A stretch of 40,973 nucleotides of DNA from Planctomycetota bacterium (GCA_016872775.1 VGZA01000055.1:1-40973), one strand, 5' to 3'; counted from the first letter of the stretch, positions 26,305 to 36,443 are shown. Numbers and translations are program-made. Notes: generated by a model from the letters alone, not told the origin.

Positions 26305-26784
26305 ATGATGATGAGGAGACATCGTTGTCAAGCATTTACGCTTGTAGAGGTTTTGATTGTAGTCGTCATCATGGCGGTTCTGGCGGCGACGATTATTCCA
26401 ACATTTTCTGATTCAACCAACGAAGCCAAGGTGAGTTCGGCCAAAACGAACATAGGCACACTGCGCGCCGTCTTGGCTCTGTACAAATCGGGCCACGGTG
26501 CTTTTCCGCCAAACAACGGCACGGTCAGCCTCGAAGTGTCGTTGACCCAGCGGTCGGATCGGGATCACACGATCAACGCCTCGTCCGGCGTTTATGGGCC
26601 GTACCTGCAGGAATTTCCGGTGGATCCATTTACCGGAACGGTGAAATCGGTGACCAATTCGTCGGATCAGCCGATCGCCGCCGTGCCCGCGGGGACCACG
26701 ACCGGCGGTTACAATTACAACCCGTCGACCGGTGAAATCCGCTACAACTACAACACCACGCAGTTGCCTGCCTCGACGTATTAG
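26305..26784 (+). CDS. type II secretion/type IV pilin-like pseudopilin (GspG-like)
   Basis: Short prepilin-like protein of 159 residues. A basic leader MMMRRHRCQA precedes the prepilin peptidase site and the N-methylated helix FTLVEVLIVVVIMAVLAATI, with the conserved Glu at +5. Position -1 is Ala instead of the usual Gly. A GspG-like periplasmic domain follows (NIGTLRAVLALYKSGHGAFP, then YLQEFPVDPFTG). The C-terminal GGYNYNPSTGEIRYNY motif recurs in planctomycete pseudopilins. GGGGGAA precedes three tandem ATGs; the first is used here. It has its own promoter and terminator and no secretion-system neighbours, so it may be an orphan subunit for an apparatus encoded elsewhere. Confidence 0.9.
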   Translation: MMMRRHRCQAFTLVEVLIVVVIMAVLAATIIPTFSDSTNEAKVSSAKTNIGTLRAVLALYKSGHGAFPPNNGTVSLEVSLTQRSDRDHTINASSGVYGPYLQEFPVDPFTGTVKSVTNSSDQPIAAVPAGTTTGGYNYNPSTGEIRYNYNTTQLPASTY

Positions 26785-26867
26785 GCTTGCCTTCGACCTC
26801 GACCCGTTCTGCCCCAACGGGTGGGGACAAGTAAGTGCACGGTTCACCGTCACCTTGACGACCGCGG

Positions 26868-26902
26868 CGCCCTTCGCAGATTTGCGAGGGGCGTTTTTTT
26901 TT
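26868..26902 (+). terminator. intrinsic terminator after the pseudopilin gene
   Basis: Interrupted stem CGCCC-tt-CGCA / TGCG-ag-GGGCG (26868-26878 pairing with 26883-26893) followed by nine T's (26894-26902). A clear intrinsic terminator 84 bases after the stop codon. Confidence 0.88.
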
Positions 26903-27039
26903 GCGGGATGCGATTCGGCACCGGTCGCCGTTCCGGGCGACTTGTCGGTGCGGCCGATTTGGATTATTTTCGCGGGTAAATCCTTGCCGCGTCGACCGTT
27001 ATTATCTGTGCGCCCTGCCGGCCGCAGGTGGAATTCGGC

Positions 27040-27711
27040 ATGTCGCAGACGCCCGAAAAACCTGATGAATCGAATCCGCAGGCTCACGTTCCCAAAGCGA
27101 TCGTCAGTCGACTCAGCCTCTACCTGCGGGAATTGCAGCACCTGGTCCGGGACGGCGCCGAGACAACCAGCTCGACGCAACTCGGCAAGCTGCTTGGATT
27201 TACAGATGCTCAAGTCCGCAAAGACTTGGCCCATTTTGGCCAATTTGGTTACCCAGGGATCGGATACCGTTGCGCCGAACTGATTGAGGCGATCCGCAAG
27301 ATCCTCAATACCAACCGTTCCTGGCGCGTAGGGCTGGTGGGCGTTGGAAATCTGGGCCGAGCCTTGTTGGGCTACCGGGGATTCTCGCAGCAGGGTTTTG
27401 AAGTGGTTGCAGCATTCGATCTACGTCGGGAATTGGTCGGAACCCGGATTGAAGGCATCGAAGTCTTTCACCTGGATGATCTGCCGCGGATCGCGCAGCA
27501 GCGCGACATCCGCCTCGGGATCATCGCCGTCCCGGCCGAAGCGGCGCAATCGGTTGCCGACCGGTTTGTCGAGGCGGGCGTGGAAGGGGTACTGAACTTC
27601 GCACCGGTTACCTTGTCTTTACCTGGGAGCGTCCGGACGGTCGGGGTGGACCTGGCGATCGAACTTGAACAACTGGCTTTCGCCGTCGCCAACCTGGGCA
27701 AGTCGCGCTGA
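27040..27711 (+). CDS. rex: redox-sensing transcriptional repressor Rex
   Basis: NADH/NAD+ sensor that represses fermentative and respiratory genes until NADH rises. 223 residues, normal size. The N-terminal winged helix (about 20-90) has AIVSRLSLYLRELQ, SSTQLGKLLGFTDAQVRKDL and HFGQFGYPGIGY. The Rossmann domain has VGLVGVGNLGRALLGY for NAD binding, FDLRRELVG, and IIAVPAEAAQSVADRF, ending in a swapped helix VDLAIELEQLAF. ATG 27040 follows AGGTGG by 9 bases; a GTG at 27028 within that site is less likely. Downstream are tRNA-Gln and a cytochrome c dehydrogenase. No confident Rex operator was found nearby. Confidence 0.95.
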   Translation: MSQTPEKPDESNPQAHVPKAIVSRLSLYLRELQHLVRDGAETTSSTQLGKLLGFTDAQVRKDLAHFGQFGYPGIGYRCAELIEAIRKILNTNRSWRVGLVGVGNLGRALLGYRGFSQQGFEVVAAFDLRRELVGTRIEGIEVFHLDDLPRIAQQRDIRLGIIAVPAEAAQSVADRFVEAGVEGVLNFAPVTLSLPGSVRTVGVDLAIELEQLAFAVANLGKSR

Positions 27712-27761
27712 GGTCACGCTCGGATCGCTGTCGGAGTCAGGGCGTACGCGGTCGACTGGCG

Positions 27762-27789
27762 TTGCCAGGGCTGGGGACATGCGTACAAT
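27762..27789 (+). promoter_or_regulatory. promoter for tRNA-Gln (and possibly the dehydrogenase)
   Basis: TTGCCA (27762-27767), 16 bases, TACAAT (27784-27789); the mature tRNA starts 10 bases later at 27799. Position and quality fit a stable RNA promoter. There is no terminator between the tRNA and the dehydrogenase start at 27906, so readthrough is possible. Confidence 0.65.
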
Positions 27790-27798
27790 AGGCACGAT

Positions 27799-27869
27799 TC
27801 GGGGATGGTGTAATGGTAACACTAGAGATTTTGGCTCTCTCATTCTAGGTTCGAATCCTAGTCCCCGAG
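27799..27869 (+). tRNA. tRNA-Gln (anticodon UUG)
   Basis: Full cloverleaf by eye: acceptor TCGGGGA / TCCCCGA, D stem GTGT/ACAC with loop AATGGTA, anticodon stem AGAGA/TCTCT around loop TTTTGGC (anticodon TTG), a 4-base variable loop, and T stem CTAGG/CCTAG with loop TTCGAAT. U1-A72 and G73 match glutamine identity. CCA is not encoded. 71 bases. Confidence 0.95.
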
Positions 27870-27905
27870 TTTCTCTCCGCAACCATAACATGGAGGTTCC
27901 CGACC

Positions 27906-30767
27906 ATGCACGCTGCCGCGCTGCTCGCGTTGTCCTTTTGCTATGTTACGGCCCCCGATTCGCCCGCCGTCGATCCGCCGACGCAGGTTGCCGATTCCCG
28001 CTTGCGACTTCAAGTTTTTGTGGAAGCTCCGGAAATCGTTACCCCGATCGGGATCGCCATCGACGCGCGAAGTCGCCTGTTTGTCGTGGAAAGCCACACG
28101 CACTTTCCACCCGCGGGCTACACCGGGCCCAAGTCGGATCGGATCAAGATCTTTGAGGACACGGACGGTGACGGTAAGGCGGACAAGTCCACGATCTTCC
28201 ACGAAGGGCTGCGCCACACGATGAATCTCGAAGTGGCCGCGGACCAGTCTTTGCTCGTGGCGACCCGCTCGGAGATTCTGCGATTACGCGACACGGACGG
28301 TGACGGGGTTGCCGAAGAGCGCACCTCGCTGGTGCAATTGGAGACGGGCGGCGACTATCCCCACAACGGTCTATCGGGGTTTGCAGTCGACTTTGACGGC
28401 AATATCTACTTCGGATTCGGTGAAAACATGGGAGTCGAATACAATCTGATCGGTGCTGGCGGCAAGACGTTGCGTGGCGGCGGCGAAGGGGGGAACATTT
28501 ACCGCTGCGCGTCGGATGGCACGCAGCTCCAGCGGATCGCCACCGGTTTCTGGAACCCGTTCCATCTCTGCCTGGATGCCTTCAATAATCTCTTTGCCGT
28601 CGACAACGACCCCGATTCCCGGCCGCCATGCCGGCTGCTGCATATCGTCGAAGATGGAGACTACGGCTATCGCTTCCGGAATGGCCGTAAAGGGACACAT
28701 CCGTTCACGGCCTGGAACGGCGAACTGCCCGGGACGCTACCGATGGTTGCGGGTACGGGGGAAGCGCCGAGTGGTATTGTCGCTTACGAATCGGACAATT
28801 TACCGGACGAGTACCGTGGCAACCTGCTGGTTACTTCCTGGGGCGATCATCGGATTGAGCGTTACGTGCCGCGGAAAGTGGGAGCTTCGTTCCGTGCCGA
28901 GATGACGCCGGTGGTCGTTGGAGGCGAGCATTTCCGGCCGGTCGGGATCGCAGTGGCGCCGGATGGAACGGTCTATTTCAGCGACTGGGTCGACAAGTCG
29001 TACGAACTGCACGGCAAAGGTCGGATCTGGAAGCTGAGCCTGAATGGGGTTGCGTCCGCGTTGCGTCCCCATGACGACGCGTCGGCTCTGCGTTCGCGGG
29101 ATCGGCGGGTACGGGAAGCGGCGGCGCGAAAATTAATCGGCGGCGCGGGAGATGGCCGGCGGGTTTTGCGCCAGGAACTATCGGGAACTTCCGAGGCACG
29201 GGTTCGCGCACTCGCGTTGACCGCCCTGGCCCATTCCCGGATCACCAATGCGCGCGATCGTGCGTTTATCTGGGATGCGGTCAAGAACGATCCGTCGAGC
29301 GAAGTTCGGGCTCTCGCGATCGGATCGGCAACCACGCTGGGGCTCGATCTGGAAAAGATCTTCGCCAGCAAGCCGGAGCCGGCGGAATACGCCGCGCTGC
29401 TGCGCACCGCTTCGACCAAGGAGTTTGTCCCGCGGCTGGTTTCCGAATTGGCGAACGCCGATCCTTTTATTCGCCAGGCAGCCTGGTCGACCCTGGCGCG
29501 CAGTGGCTATATCGACGCCAGTTACCCAATCCAGTCGCTGAAACACCCCGACCAACGGGTCGGCGTTGCCTTACTTTGGCGCAATTCCGAGGATCGCCGT
29601 GCCATCCCGCGCATCAAACAACTGCTTGACGACCCCGATCCCTCGGTTCGATTTGTCGCGATCCAGTGGATCGGCGAGGAAAAGCTTGTGGAATTTACGC
29701 CCCAGGTACGCGAGATGCTCAGCCAGTCGAATACGACTCGAATGCTGTTTTCCGCGACGATTGCCGCCCTTGAACGGCTCGAAGGCGGCGTGCGGAAACC
29801 GACCGACGAGTGGAGAAGCGAGGATTATGTGGCGCGCGTCCTGCTTGATCCAAAGTCGCCCGCTCCCGTCCGACGGCAGGCGCTACGCACATTGCGTCCC
29901 ACCCACCCGCAGCTGACTTTGGATCTGTTGCGGCAACTTTGTGGCGACACAGACAACGGAGTACGCCTGGAAGCGATCCGCACTCTGCGCGATTCGCCGT
30001 TCGCGGAACGTCAGGCCGAATTGTTCGCGCTCGCAAACGGCGGGCAGTTTTCCGAACAGGAGCGTGCGGAAGCAGTAATGGGATTGGCCCCGACCGACGC
30101 TGCCGCGCAGGAGAAATTGATCGATCTGGCGGTCGAAGCACCCAACGTCGTGGCACAAGAGGCTCTGCGATCGTTGCGCGGCCACGCACTCAGCGACTCC
30201 CAAGCCACGAGACTCAAGTCGACCGAAACCCAACGGGATGCTGCCTGGAAAGAACTTGCCGACCGCTTGCTGCAACCGGCCGCGCCCGCCCCGCTGGAGC
30301 CCACCAAACTCTACGCCTGGCTCGATCGGCTGGAAGGTCCCGCCGACGCCCAGGTAGGCGAACGCGTGTTTTTCCACCCGCGTGGTGTTGGCTGCTTCCG
30401 CTGCCATGAAGTCAATGGCCGCGGTGGCGCTACCGGCCCCGACCTTTCCACGATCGGCACAACGGCGAATCGTGAACGGATCGTCGAATCGATCCTGCAA
30501 CCCAGCCGTGAAGTCGCACCCCACTTTGTCGCTCAGACAATCGTCACCTCCGACGGCCGTACGGTCACCGCACTGCTGATCAGCCAGGAAGTCGACGGCA
30601 CCCTGGTTTACGTCGATTCGTCTGGGAACGAGTTGCGATTGAAGTCCCTGGAAATCACCGACCGCGTGCAGAGCGGCAAGTCCATCATGCCTGACAACCT
30701 GTCGGCCCAGTTGACCACTCAGGAGTTTCGAGACCTGATCGCTTTCCTGCGGCACCAGAAGCAGTAA
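27906..30767 (+). CDS. PVC-type dehydrogenase with HEAT repeats and C-terminal cytochrome c
   Basis: Second member of the family seen at the left end, here complete at 953 residues. A short signal peptide (MHAAALLALSFCYVTA) is followed by the six-bladed beta-propeller dehydrogenase domain (RLFVVESHTHFPP, IKIFEDTDGDGKADKSTIF, NGLSGFAVDFDGNIYFGFG, FWNPFHLCLDAFNNLFAVDND). HEAT-like helical repeats run from about 400 to 780, then the haem domain GVGCFRCHEVNGRGG with C830, C833 and H834 and the tail SGKSIMPDNLSAQL. GGAGG lies about 10 bases before the ATG. The protein should sit in the periplasm and oxidise an unknown sugar or alcohol. It begins 36 bases after tRNA-Gln and may share its promoter. 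Confidence 0.92.
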   Translation: MHAAALLALSFCYVTAPDSPAVDPPTQVADSRLRLQVFVEAPEIVTPIGIAIDARSRLFVVESHTHFPPAGYTGPKSDRIKIFEDTDGDGKADKSTIFHEGLRHTMNLEVAADQSLLVATRSEILRLRDTDGDGVAEERTSLVQLETGGDYPHNGLSGFAVDFDGNIYFGFGENMGVEYNLIGAGGKTLRGGGEGGNIYRCASDGTQLQRIATGFWNPFHLCLDAFNNLFAVDNDPDSRPPCRLLHIVEDGDYGYRFRNGRKGTHPFTAWNGELPGTLPMVAGTGEAPSGIVAYESDNLPDEYRGNLLVTSWGDHRIERYVPRKVGASFRAEMTPVVVGGEHFRPVGIAVAPDGTVYFSDWVDKSYELHGKGRIWKLSLNGVASALRPHDDASALRSRDRRVREAAARKLIGGAGDGRRVLRQELSGTSEARVRALALTALAHSRITNARDRAFIWDAVKNDPSSEVRALAIGSATTLGLDLEKIFASKPEPAEYAALLRTASTKEFVPRLVSELANADPFIRQAAWSTLARSGYIDASYPIQSLKHPDQRVGVALLWRNSEDRRAIPRIKQLLDDPDPSVRFVAIQWIGEEKLVEFTPQVREMLSQSNTTRMLFSATIAALERLEGGVRKPTDEWRSEDYVARVLLDPKSPAPVRRQALRTLRPTHPQLTLDLLRQLCGDTDNGVRLEAIRTLRDSPFAERQAELFALANGGQFSEQERAEAVMGLAPTDAAAQEKLIDLAVEAPNVVAQEALRSLRGHALSDSQATRLKSTETQRDAAWKELADRLLQPAAPAPLEPTKLYAWLDRLEGPADAQVGERVFFHPRGVGCFRCHEVNGRGGATGPDLSTIGTTANRERIVESILQPSREVAPHFVAQTIVTSDGRTVTALLISQEVDGTLVYVDSSGNELRLKSLEITDRVQSGKSIMPDNLSAQLTTQEFRDLIAFLRHQKQ

Positions 30768-30836
30768 GGTTGGCAGCGGCAATCGTCGGGCATGCCAGTT
30801 TCCCGGTTGCCGGTGGACGCATCCCGTTTTCGATCT

Positions 30837-31664
30837 TCAAGGCTGTGGCAGCCGGTCGAGGAATTCGCGGATTGCCCTGTTGACCAGCGCTGCATTTTCC
30901 ACAGGCGCCAGATGCCCGGCACTGGGAATCCGTTGCAACTTCGCCTGCGGCATCCTGGCCGCCATCTGTTGCATCTCCGCGGGAGGCGTAATTACGTCTT
31001 CTTCGCCGCATAAAAGCAGCGTGGGCAGATCGATCGTCGGGAGAAGGGCTTCCATGTCGGGACGATTTGCCATGGCCATCAGAACGCGCGCCGCTGCAAG
31101 TGGACTGCAGCTGCGCATCCTCTGGATCAGTCCGAAAATTCGGGCATCCGGTGCCGTGAGAGTGGCGTTGGAAAACAGTCGGGGCAACATCGGCTCCACC
31201 AGGATTTCCATTCCCTCTTTCAAAATACGTTCCGCCATAACGCGGCGGCCGCGTGCAACCTCTGGCGTATCCGCAGCGGCCCGTGTGTCGCAGAGTACGA
31301 ATCCGGCAACGCGCGCCGGATGGCGACGCCAGAATTGCCAGCCCACGTATCCCCCCATCGATAACCCGCAGAAAACAACCCGAGCATGCCCCATTCGATC
31401 CAGCAGTTCCGCCAGGTCATCCGCATCGGATTCCAGCGAAGCGTCTGTCGCTTGCGTGTCGTCCGCAAGAATGCTGCGTCCGAACCCGGCCAGATCCGGT
31501 GCCAGGAACAGGAATTGGTCGCCTAACCCTTCCCATTGTTGCCGCCACATGGAATGGTCCAACGGGAATCCGTGCACACAAAGCACCGGAATTCCTCGTC
31601 CGTACTGCCGCACGAATAGCGTGGAGCCACGGGACAAGGCGATCGTCAATTCAGAGTCGGTCAT
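30837..31664 (-). CDS. alpha/beta hydrolase
   Basis: Cytosolic alpha/beta-hydrolase fold protein, 275 residues. The oxyanion-hole region is LCVHGFPLDHSMW (about 28-40), the nucleophile elbow is GLSMGG with S102, the acid lies in LLLCGEEDVITPP, and the general base is H251 in SAGHLAPVEN. A lid region rich in Met/Arg separates strands 6 and 7 (ERILKEGMEILVEPMLPRLF). The type resembles 3-oxoadipate enol-lactonase and related carboxylesterases, but the substrate cannot be fixed. The start ATG overlaps the stop of the DUF2752 gene by 4 bases (ATGA), so it is translationally coupled as the last gene of a three-gene operon. Confidence 0.88.
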   Translation of the reverse strand: MTDSELTIALSRGSTLFVRQYGRGIPVLCVHGFPLDHSMWRQQWEGLGDQFLFLAPDLAGFGRSILADDTQATDASLESDADDLAELLDRMGHARVVFCGLSMGGYVGWQFWRRHPARVAGFVLCDTRAAADTPEVARGRRVMAERILKEGMEILVEPMLPRLFSNATLTAPDARIFGLIQRMRSCSPLAAARVLMAMANRPDMEALLPTIDLPTLLLCGEEDVITPPAEMQQMAARMPQAKLQRIPSAGHLAPVENAALVNRAIREFLDRLPQP

Positions 31665-32185
31665 CGGACGGCGATCTTAAGCATCCATTGAGTAAACAAA
31701 AGCACAAGCATCCCTGCGATGATCGATGTCGACCATCGTGATCCACTCAAGGGCAAGTCTCCACGAGCAATCCTGGTCAACTGAATCAGCCGCCAGGGAA
31801 TCTGGGCCGCGACGATGACGAACATGGGCAGCCCAGCCGGATTATGGCGCCAGGCGGCACTGAAGTCGCCATGGCCGATACAGACAAAAGCCCGAGTCAG
31901 CCCGCAACCCGGACATTCCAGGCCGAATACGCCACGCGACCAGCACAGCGTCGGCAGACGTATTCGGAGGCCAGGCAACTGTAATGTCCCGGTGTCGTTT
32001 CGCTCAAGGCCCATCGCGGCGACCAGCACCAGAACCGCCGCCAGCAGCACACCCCGGTGGTACGACCGGTGTTGTCGACGCAATTCGATCGGCCATGGCG
32101 GTTCACTGGATAACGGAACGGAATTCGGCGGCGCGTGGCCCGAACGGCGAGTAGACTCTTCGATCGAAGTCGACGGTCGGTTCAT
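31661..32185 (-). CDS. DUF2752 membrane protein
   Basis: Small membrane protein, 174 residues. The hallmark CPGCGLTRAF motif (near residue 95) with downstream AAWRHNPAGLP defines DUF2752. Hydrophobic segments: about 37-57 (GVLLAAVLVLVAAMGL), 118-137 (GLPMFVIVAAQIPWRLI) and 152-170 (IIAGMLVLLFTQWML). The first 30 residues are polar and cytosolic. The biochemical role of the family is unknown; the Cys pair suggests metal or redox chemistry. It overlaps both neighbours by 4 bases, so its expression is tied to the TPR-like protein and the hydrolase. Confidence 0.85.
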   Translation of the reverse strand: MNRPSTSIEESTRRSGHAPPNSVPLSSEPPWPIELRRQHRSYHRGVLLAAVLVLVAAMGLERNDTGTLQLPGLRIRLPTLCWSRGVFGLECPGCGLTRAFVCIGHGDFSAAWRHNPAGLPMFVIVAAQIPWRLIQLTRIARGDLPLSGSRWSTSIIAGMLVLLFTQWMLKIAVR

Positions 32186-34041
32186 GGCGGATCCGAACCG
32201 CCTCCCGCGGCTCCCCGCGCGGTGCTGCGAGCCTGTTCAAATAACTGCAATTGCCGTCGCATCTGACCAGAATAGGGCTCCATTTTCAGCGCCATCAACT
32301 GGTACTTGATCGCCGCATCGACGTCACCTTTGGCGAAATAGCACCGTCCTAATGTGTCGAAATACCCCGAAGCTTTGGGACGCAGTTCGAGCGAGCGGAG
32401 GCTGAGCCGGATCGCCAGCTCGATATCGCCCTCGGTATTGCCAATCAACCATGCGAATTGATTACATTGCCGTGCCAGAATGCCCGCCTCGTCGTCCCGA
32501 TCGCGCTGGTCGACGTTTCTACCGGTGCCCCGTTCGCTGCGGGCAATCTCCTTGAGGAATTCGGCGGCCGCTTCCTGGATCATGCGCTGCGTATTCCGGC
32601 GCCATGCGTCGTCGGGCGCCGGTAATCGGTACATCGCGATCAGTACGTCCGCGTCGGAAGGATCGATACCGATCGCCTGCTGCAGCCGGTTGGTCAACTC
32701 CGACCGGTCATTCCGCGCCAGGGCGTCCATGGCGTAAAAGAAATGCATCCGTGACTTCACCCCTGGCGTGTCACGCTCGCGGAACATGCGCTGCATGAAA
32801 TCGACGAGCATGGGGTTGCGATCCAGTTCCTCGACCAGCGACTGCAGCACGTCACCGGCATCGCGGTGCTTTTCAATGTCGTGCAACATCTCGGAGAGCA
32901 TGAAGCGGGCATACATATTCAGCGGGTTACTGAGATCGCGGAGCGTAAGAATCTGGCGGAACTCGCGTTCCGACCAATCGAACAATCCGCGGTCCCGTAA
33001 TCGCTCTGCGATCGGCGTCCGGCTCTCGGCCTGCTCTCCCGTACGCTGCCAGGCCTGCTGGCTCGTCTGTTCGCTGAGTTCGCGTTGGCCAAGCTCGCGC
33101 TGCGCCTGCGCCAGCAGATACAAGAGCAGAGGCGGGTTATCGTATTTGGCGGCATAGCGTGCTGTGATCGGCTCGACAAATCCGCAGAACTTGCGGTCAA
33201 TCAACCATTCCACCATCTCCTCGACTTCTTTTTCGTCGTGCAATTCCAGGCGGATCAGCTTGTCAACAACCGCCAGGGACTCGTCGCTGCGCCCAAACGC
33301 GATCAAGTGATCGGCATGCCAGAACAACAGAGAACGTACGATGGTGGGGGTCGTTCGCGATGGAAACTTCGCCAGAATCGCCTGCTCCGCGTCGATAATC
33401 TCGCGCCAACGAGGCAGAGCGCTTTCCGGCGACCGAAGCGACTGGGCATATACTCGCAGCCATTCGGCGACGGGGCGCTGGCTGCCGCCAATGGTTGCCA
33501 GTACCGCTCCCACCAGATGATCCCGATCCGCGTCCGACTCGGGACGGTATTTCAGCACCGCCAGCGCTGCCTGCTTGGAAAGTGCGTGACTGGTCTCAAA
33601 GCGGGCCAGACGGCAGAGAGCGATCAGGCCCTTTCCCTCCTCGATATTGCCCAATTGTTCGATACGGCTTGCGCGTTCGGCTTCGCTCTGATCGCCGTAA
33701 CCTCGCATAACGTCTTTGACCCGGCGAGGGTCGCTCTCGCGAAACCAGGCGATCGGCAACGATCGGAGCAGATAACGGGCCCGAAGCGCGATTTCAACGT
33801 CGTCATGGTCCTGGGCGGCATGCAGGGCGTCGAACGCCAGCAGACCGATTCGCTCGATGTCGGCTTGAGCCCGTTCGCGGGTTGCGTAACGATCGGAACC
33901 GAGTTGTCCGATCAGAACCTGCAGCCGTCGCTCGAGGTCCTGTGGGTCGTTGGTGAGTGACGGCCCGTCCGACGCCTGCAACCAGGTCGCAAATGCCAGC
34001 ACGGCCATCAAGAATCGACCTGGATTCGCCAGCTGGAACAT
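32182..34041 (-). CDS. exported helical-repeat (TPR/HEAT-like) protein
   Basis: 619 residues from ATG 34041, which has AGAGGGG upstream and opens a signal peptide ([23 protein letters not shown]). The longer frame to 34182 adds an implausible leader. Residues 40-110 resemble a HEAT-like domain ([21 protein letters not shown] pattern seen in planctomycete secreted proteins). The rest is helical repeat. The C-terminal 150 residues look like TPRs: [20 protein letters not shown], then [17 protein letters not shown]. It probably scaffolds protein complexes outside the cytoplasm. First gene of the operon with DUF2752 and the hydrolase; its last 4 bases overlap the next start. Confidence 0.8.
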   Translation of the reverse strand: MFQLANPGRFLMAVLAFATWLQASDGPSLTNDPQDLERRLQVLIGQLGSDRYATRERAQADIERIGLLAFDALHAAQDHDDVEIALRARYLLRSLPIAWFRESDPRRVKDVMRGYGDQSEAERASRIEQLGNIEEGKGLIALCRLARFETSHALSKQAALAVLKYRPESDADRDHLVGAVLATIGGSQRPVAEWLRVYAQSLRSPESALPRWREIIDAEQAILAKFPSRTTPTIVRSLLFWHADHLIAFGRSDESLAVVDKLIRLELHDEKEVEEMVEWLIDRKFCGFVEPITARYAAKYDNPPLLLYLLAQAQRELGQRELSEQTSQQAWQRTGEQAESRTPIAERLRDRGLFDWSEREFRQILTLRDLSNPLNMYARFMLSEMLHDIEKHRDAGDVLQSLVEELDRNPMLVDFMQRMFRERDTPGVKSRMHFFYAMDALARNDRSELTNRLQQAIGIDPSDADVLIAMYRLPAPDDAWRRNTQRMIQEAAAEFLKEIARSERGTGRNVDQRDRDDEAGILARQCNQFAWLIGNTEGDIELAIRLSLRSLELRPKASGYFDTLGRCYFAKGDVDAAIKYQLMALKMEPYSGQMRRQLQLFEQARSTARGAAGGGSDPP

Positions 34042-34295
34042 TAACCCCTCTTTCCCGACGTGGAAACGGGATCCATCACGGCGGCCGAACTTTCCTGGTC
34101 GCAACCGAACCCCCCGTAAGCGGCCGCTCACCCAATTCGTGGGCTTCTGGCCAGTATAAACCCAATCGTGACCTGTGGGCAACTTCGATTGCGACGCAAG
34201 ATCTCGGCGACCGGCGATTTCTGCAAGCGGCGACGGTGCACAATGCCTACGCGGTTTCCTCCCCTTCTGCGGATCGTCTCACCGTCCTGGACTCG

Positions 34296-36443
34296 ATGGC
34301 GGCACGACGTTCTCTTGATTCCATCGCCGATCTGGTCGACACTGAGTGGATGCCACAATCGTTGCCGTCTCTTCCCGTGCTTAACGCCGGATCAGAATCC
34401 CTGGGGGAACCGTGGGCGAGCCTCGGGCCGCCGGCCTGGCCGGCTCCCCCGTTGCCGATGACCGTCACGGAAATGCACGCGCTCGGCTGGGACGCCGTCG
34501 ACGTGGTCTTCGTCACGGGGGACGCGTATGTGGACCATCCGAGTTTCGCGATGGCGATCCTGGGCCGACTGTTGCAGGCTGCCGGCTTCCGTGTCGGGAT
34601 TGTCAGCCAGCCGGATTGGCGTTCCTGCAACGACTGGCGACGTTTTGGCCGTCCACGCCTGTTCTTTGCGATCAGCGCCGGCAATATGGACTCGATGATT
34701 AACCACTACACGGCCAATCGAAAAGTCCGCAACAGCGACGCTTACTCGCCCGGCGGTCGCATCGGTCGCCGTCCGGATCGAGCGACACTGGCCTATTGCC
34801 AGCGAGCGCGCGAGGCCTACCACGGCGTCCCGGTGATCGCGGGAGGCGTCGAAGCGTCGCTGCGCCGACTGGCGCATTATGATTACTGGAGCGACAAGGT
34901 CCGTCGCTCCATTCTGCTCGACTGCAAAGCCGATCTGCTGGTGTTCGGTATGGGCGAGGAGTTGATCCTCACGCTCGCTCGCCGGATGGCCGCCGGTGAT
35001 TCGGTGAAGCAATTGCGTGATTTGCGCGGCGTGGCGTACGCCTTAGGCGCCTCCGAATCGCCGCCCCAGGATGCGCTCGTGCTGTCCAGCTTCGAACAGG
35101 TGCGCACCGACAAACTGGCTTTCGCCGAAGCGACCCGACAGATCCACAACGAAACCAATCCCTATAACGCTCGCCGTCTGGTGCAATGGCATGATCGGCA
35201 GGCGGTGGTGGTCAATCCGCCGGCGTTTCCTGTCTCTCAGGCCGCAATGGACCGCATTTACGATCTGCCGTACACACGGAAGCCGCATCCGCAGTATCAC
35301 GAGCCGATTCCTGCGTACGAAATGATTAAAGACTCGGTCACGATCATGCGAGGCTGCTTCGGCGGCTGCACGTTCTGCTCCATTACGACGCACCAGGGAC
35401 GCATCATTCAGTCCCGGAGCCAGGAATCGGTCGTCCGTGAGATCGAACGCATGGCAGCGGACGCCGAATTCAAAGGAAATATCAGCGACATTGGCGGGCC
35501 GACGGCCAACATGTATGAGATGCGCTGTTCGCGGCCGGAAGTCGAGGCGAAATGCCGCCGTCAGTCATGTGTGCACCCCACGATCTGCAAGTTGCTCGAC
35601 ACAAGTCATGCGCCGCTGATCCAGCTGATGCGTGCCGCGCGCGCCGTACCGGGCGTAAAGAAAGTGCACGTCGCCAGCGGAATCCGCATGGACCTCGCGC
35701 GGCGCTCCCCGGAATATATGCGCGAGTTGGTGCGCCATCATGTCGGCGGACTGCTGAAAGTGGCCCCCGAGCACACCGACGCCAATGTGCTCAACCTGAT
35801 GCGCAAGCCGGCCAATGACGACTTCGAAAAATTCGCGGATGTCTTCAAGCGGGAATCGTCCAGAGCCGGAAAGAAACAGTACTTGGTGCCGTACTTCATC
35901 GCCAGCCACCCCGGCAGCGACCTGCATGCCATGATCGACCTGGCGGTGTTCCTCAAACGCAACGGCTACAAGCCCGATCAGGTTCAGGATTTTATCCCGG
36001 CCCCGTTCGACATCGCCACCGCCATGTACTATACCGGCATTGATCCATTCACGCGCCGTCCGGTCGAGATCGCGAGGCAACTCCGCGATCGACGGTTGCA
36101 GCGGGCCTTGATGCAGTTCTTCAAACCGGAAAACTACTTTGAGGTGCGTCGCGCCCTGGAAACGTCCGGTCGCCAGGATCTGATCGGGAATGGCTGCGAT
36201 TGCCTGATTTCGGATCGTCCCCCCAAGGAAGCGATTGAACGAAGAAGACGTGCCGCCAATCGAACCTCCGCCGGACAGGGCGACGACGAGTTCAACGACG
36301 AGCATGACGACGATTATGTGCACGCCAGCGAACGGCCTGCCGCGGTGAACCACAAGTCACGCCGCAAACAATCGCGATATGATTCGGGACGCGGCTATCG
36401 ACCGGATCGCAAATCGATTCGCCAACGGAAGAAACGGTCCTGA
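34296..36443 (+). CDS. YgiQ family radical SAM protein
   Basis: Radical SAM protein of the UPF0313/YgiQ family, function unknown. About 715 residues from ATG 34296. The 5' end is uncertain: in-frame ATGs at 34350 and 34458 are alternatives, and the frame is open back to 33957 across the neighbour's promoter; no start has a good ribosome binding site. Family motifs: [19 protein letters not shown]-like [31 protein letters not shown], and the cluster-binding CFGGCTFC (C354, C358, C361). KVAPEHTD and QDFIPAPFD follow in the C-terminal half. The last 60 residues are a disordered acidic-then-basic tail ending in KKRS. Confidence 0.9.
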   Translation: MAARRSLDSIADLVDTEWMPQSLPSLPVLNAGSESLGEPWASLGPPAWPAPPLPMTVTEMHALGWDAVDVVFVTGDAYVDHPSFAMAILGRLLQAAGFRVGIVSQPDWRSCNDWRRFGRPRLFFAISAGNMDSMINHYTANRKVRNSDAYSPGGRIGRRPDRATLAYCQRAREAYHGVPVIAGGVEASLRRLAHYDYWSDKVRRSILLDCKADLLVFGMGEELILTLARRMAAGDSVKQLRDLRGVAYALGASESPPQDALVLSSFEQVRTDKLAFAEATRQIHNETNPYNARRLVQWHDRQAVVVNPPAFPVSQAAMDRIYDLPYTRKPHPQYHEPIPAYEMIKDSVTIMRGCFGGCTFCSITTHQGRIIQSRSQESVVREIERMAADAEFKGNISDIGGPTANMYEMRCSRPEVEAKCRRQSCVHPTICKLLDTSHAPLIQLMRAARAVPGVKKVHVASGIRMDLARRSPEYMRELVRHHVGGLLKVAPEHTDANVLNLMRKPANDDFEKFADVFKRESSRAGKKQYLVPYFIASHPGSDLHAMIDLAVFLKRNGYKPDQVQDFIPAPFDIATAMYYTGIDPFTRRPVEIARQLRDRRLQRALMQFFKPENYFEVRRALETSGRQDLIGNGCDCLISDRPPKEAIERRRRAANRTSAGQGDDEFNDEHDDDYVHASERPAAVNHKSRRKQSRYDSGRGYRPDRKSIRQRKKRS

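Noticed and set aside
25926-26411. 161-codon rightward frame overlapping the pseudopilin start
   Set aside because: No ribosome binding site, no family features, and it would contain the pseudopilin promoter and signal region in another phase.
33957-34295. Upstream extension of the YgiQ-type frame
   Set aside because: It overlaps the start region of the divergent exported protein, is Pro/Arg-rich and lacks family homology; homology begins near 34450.
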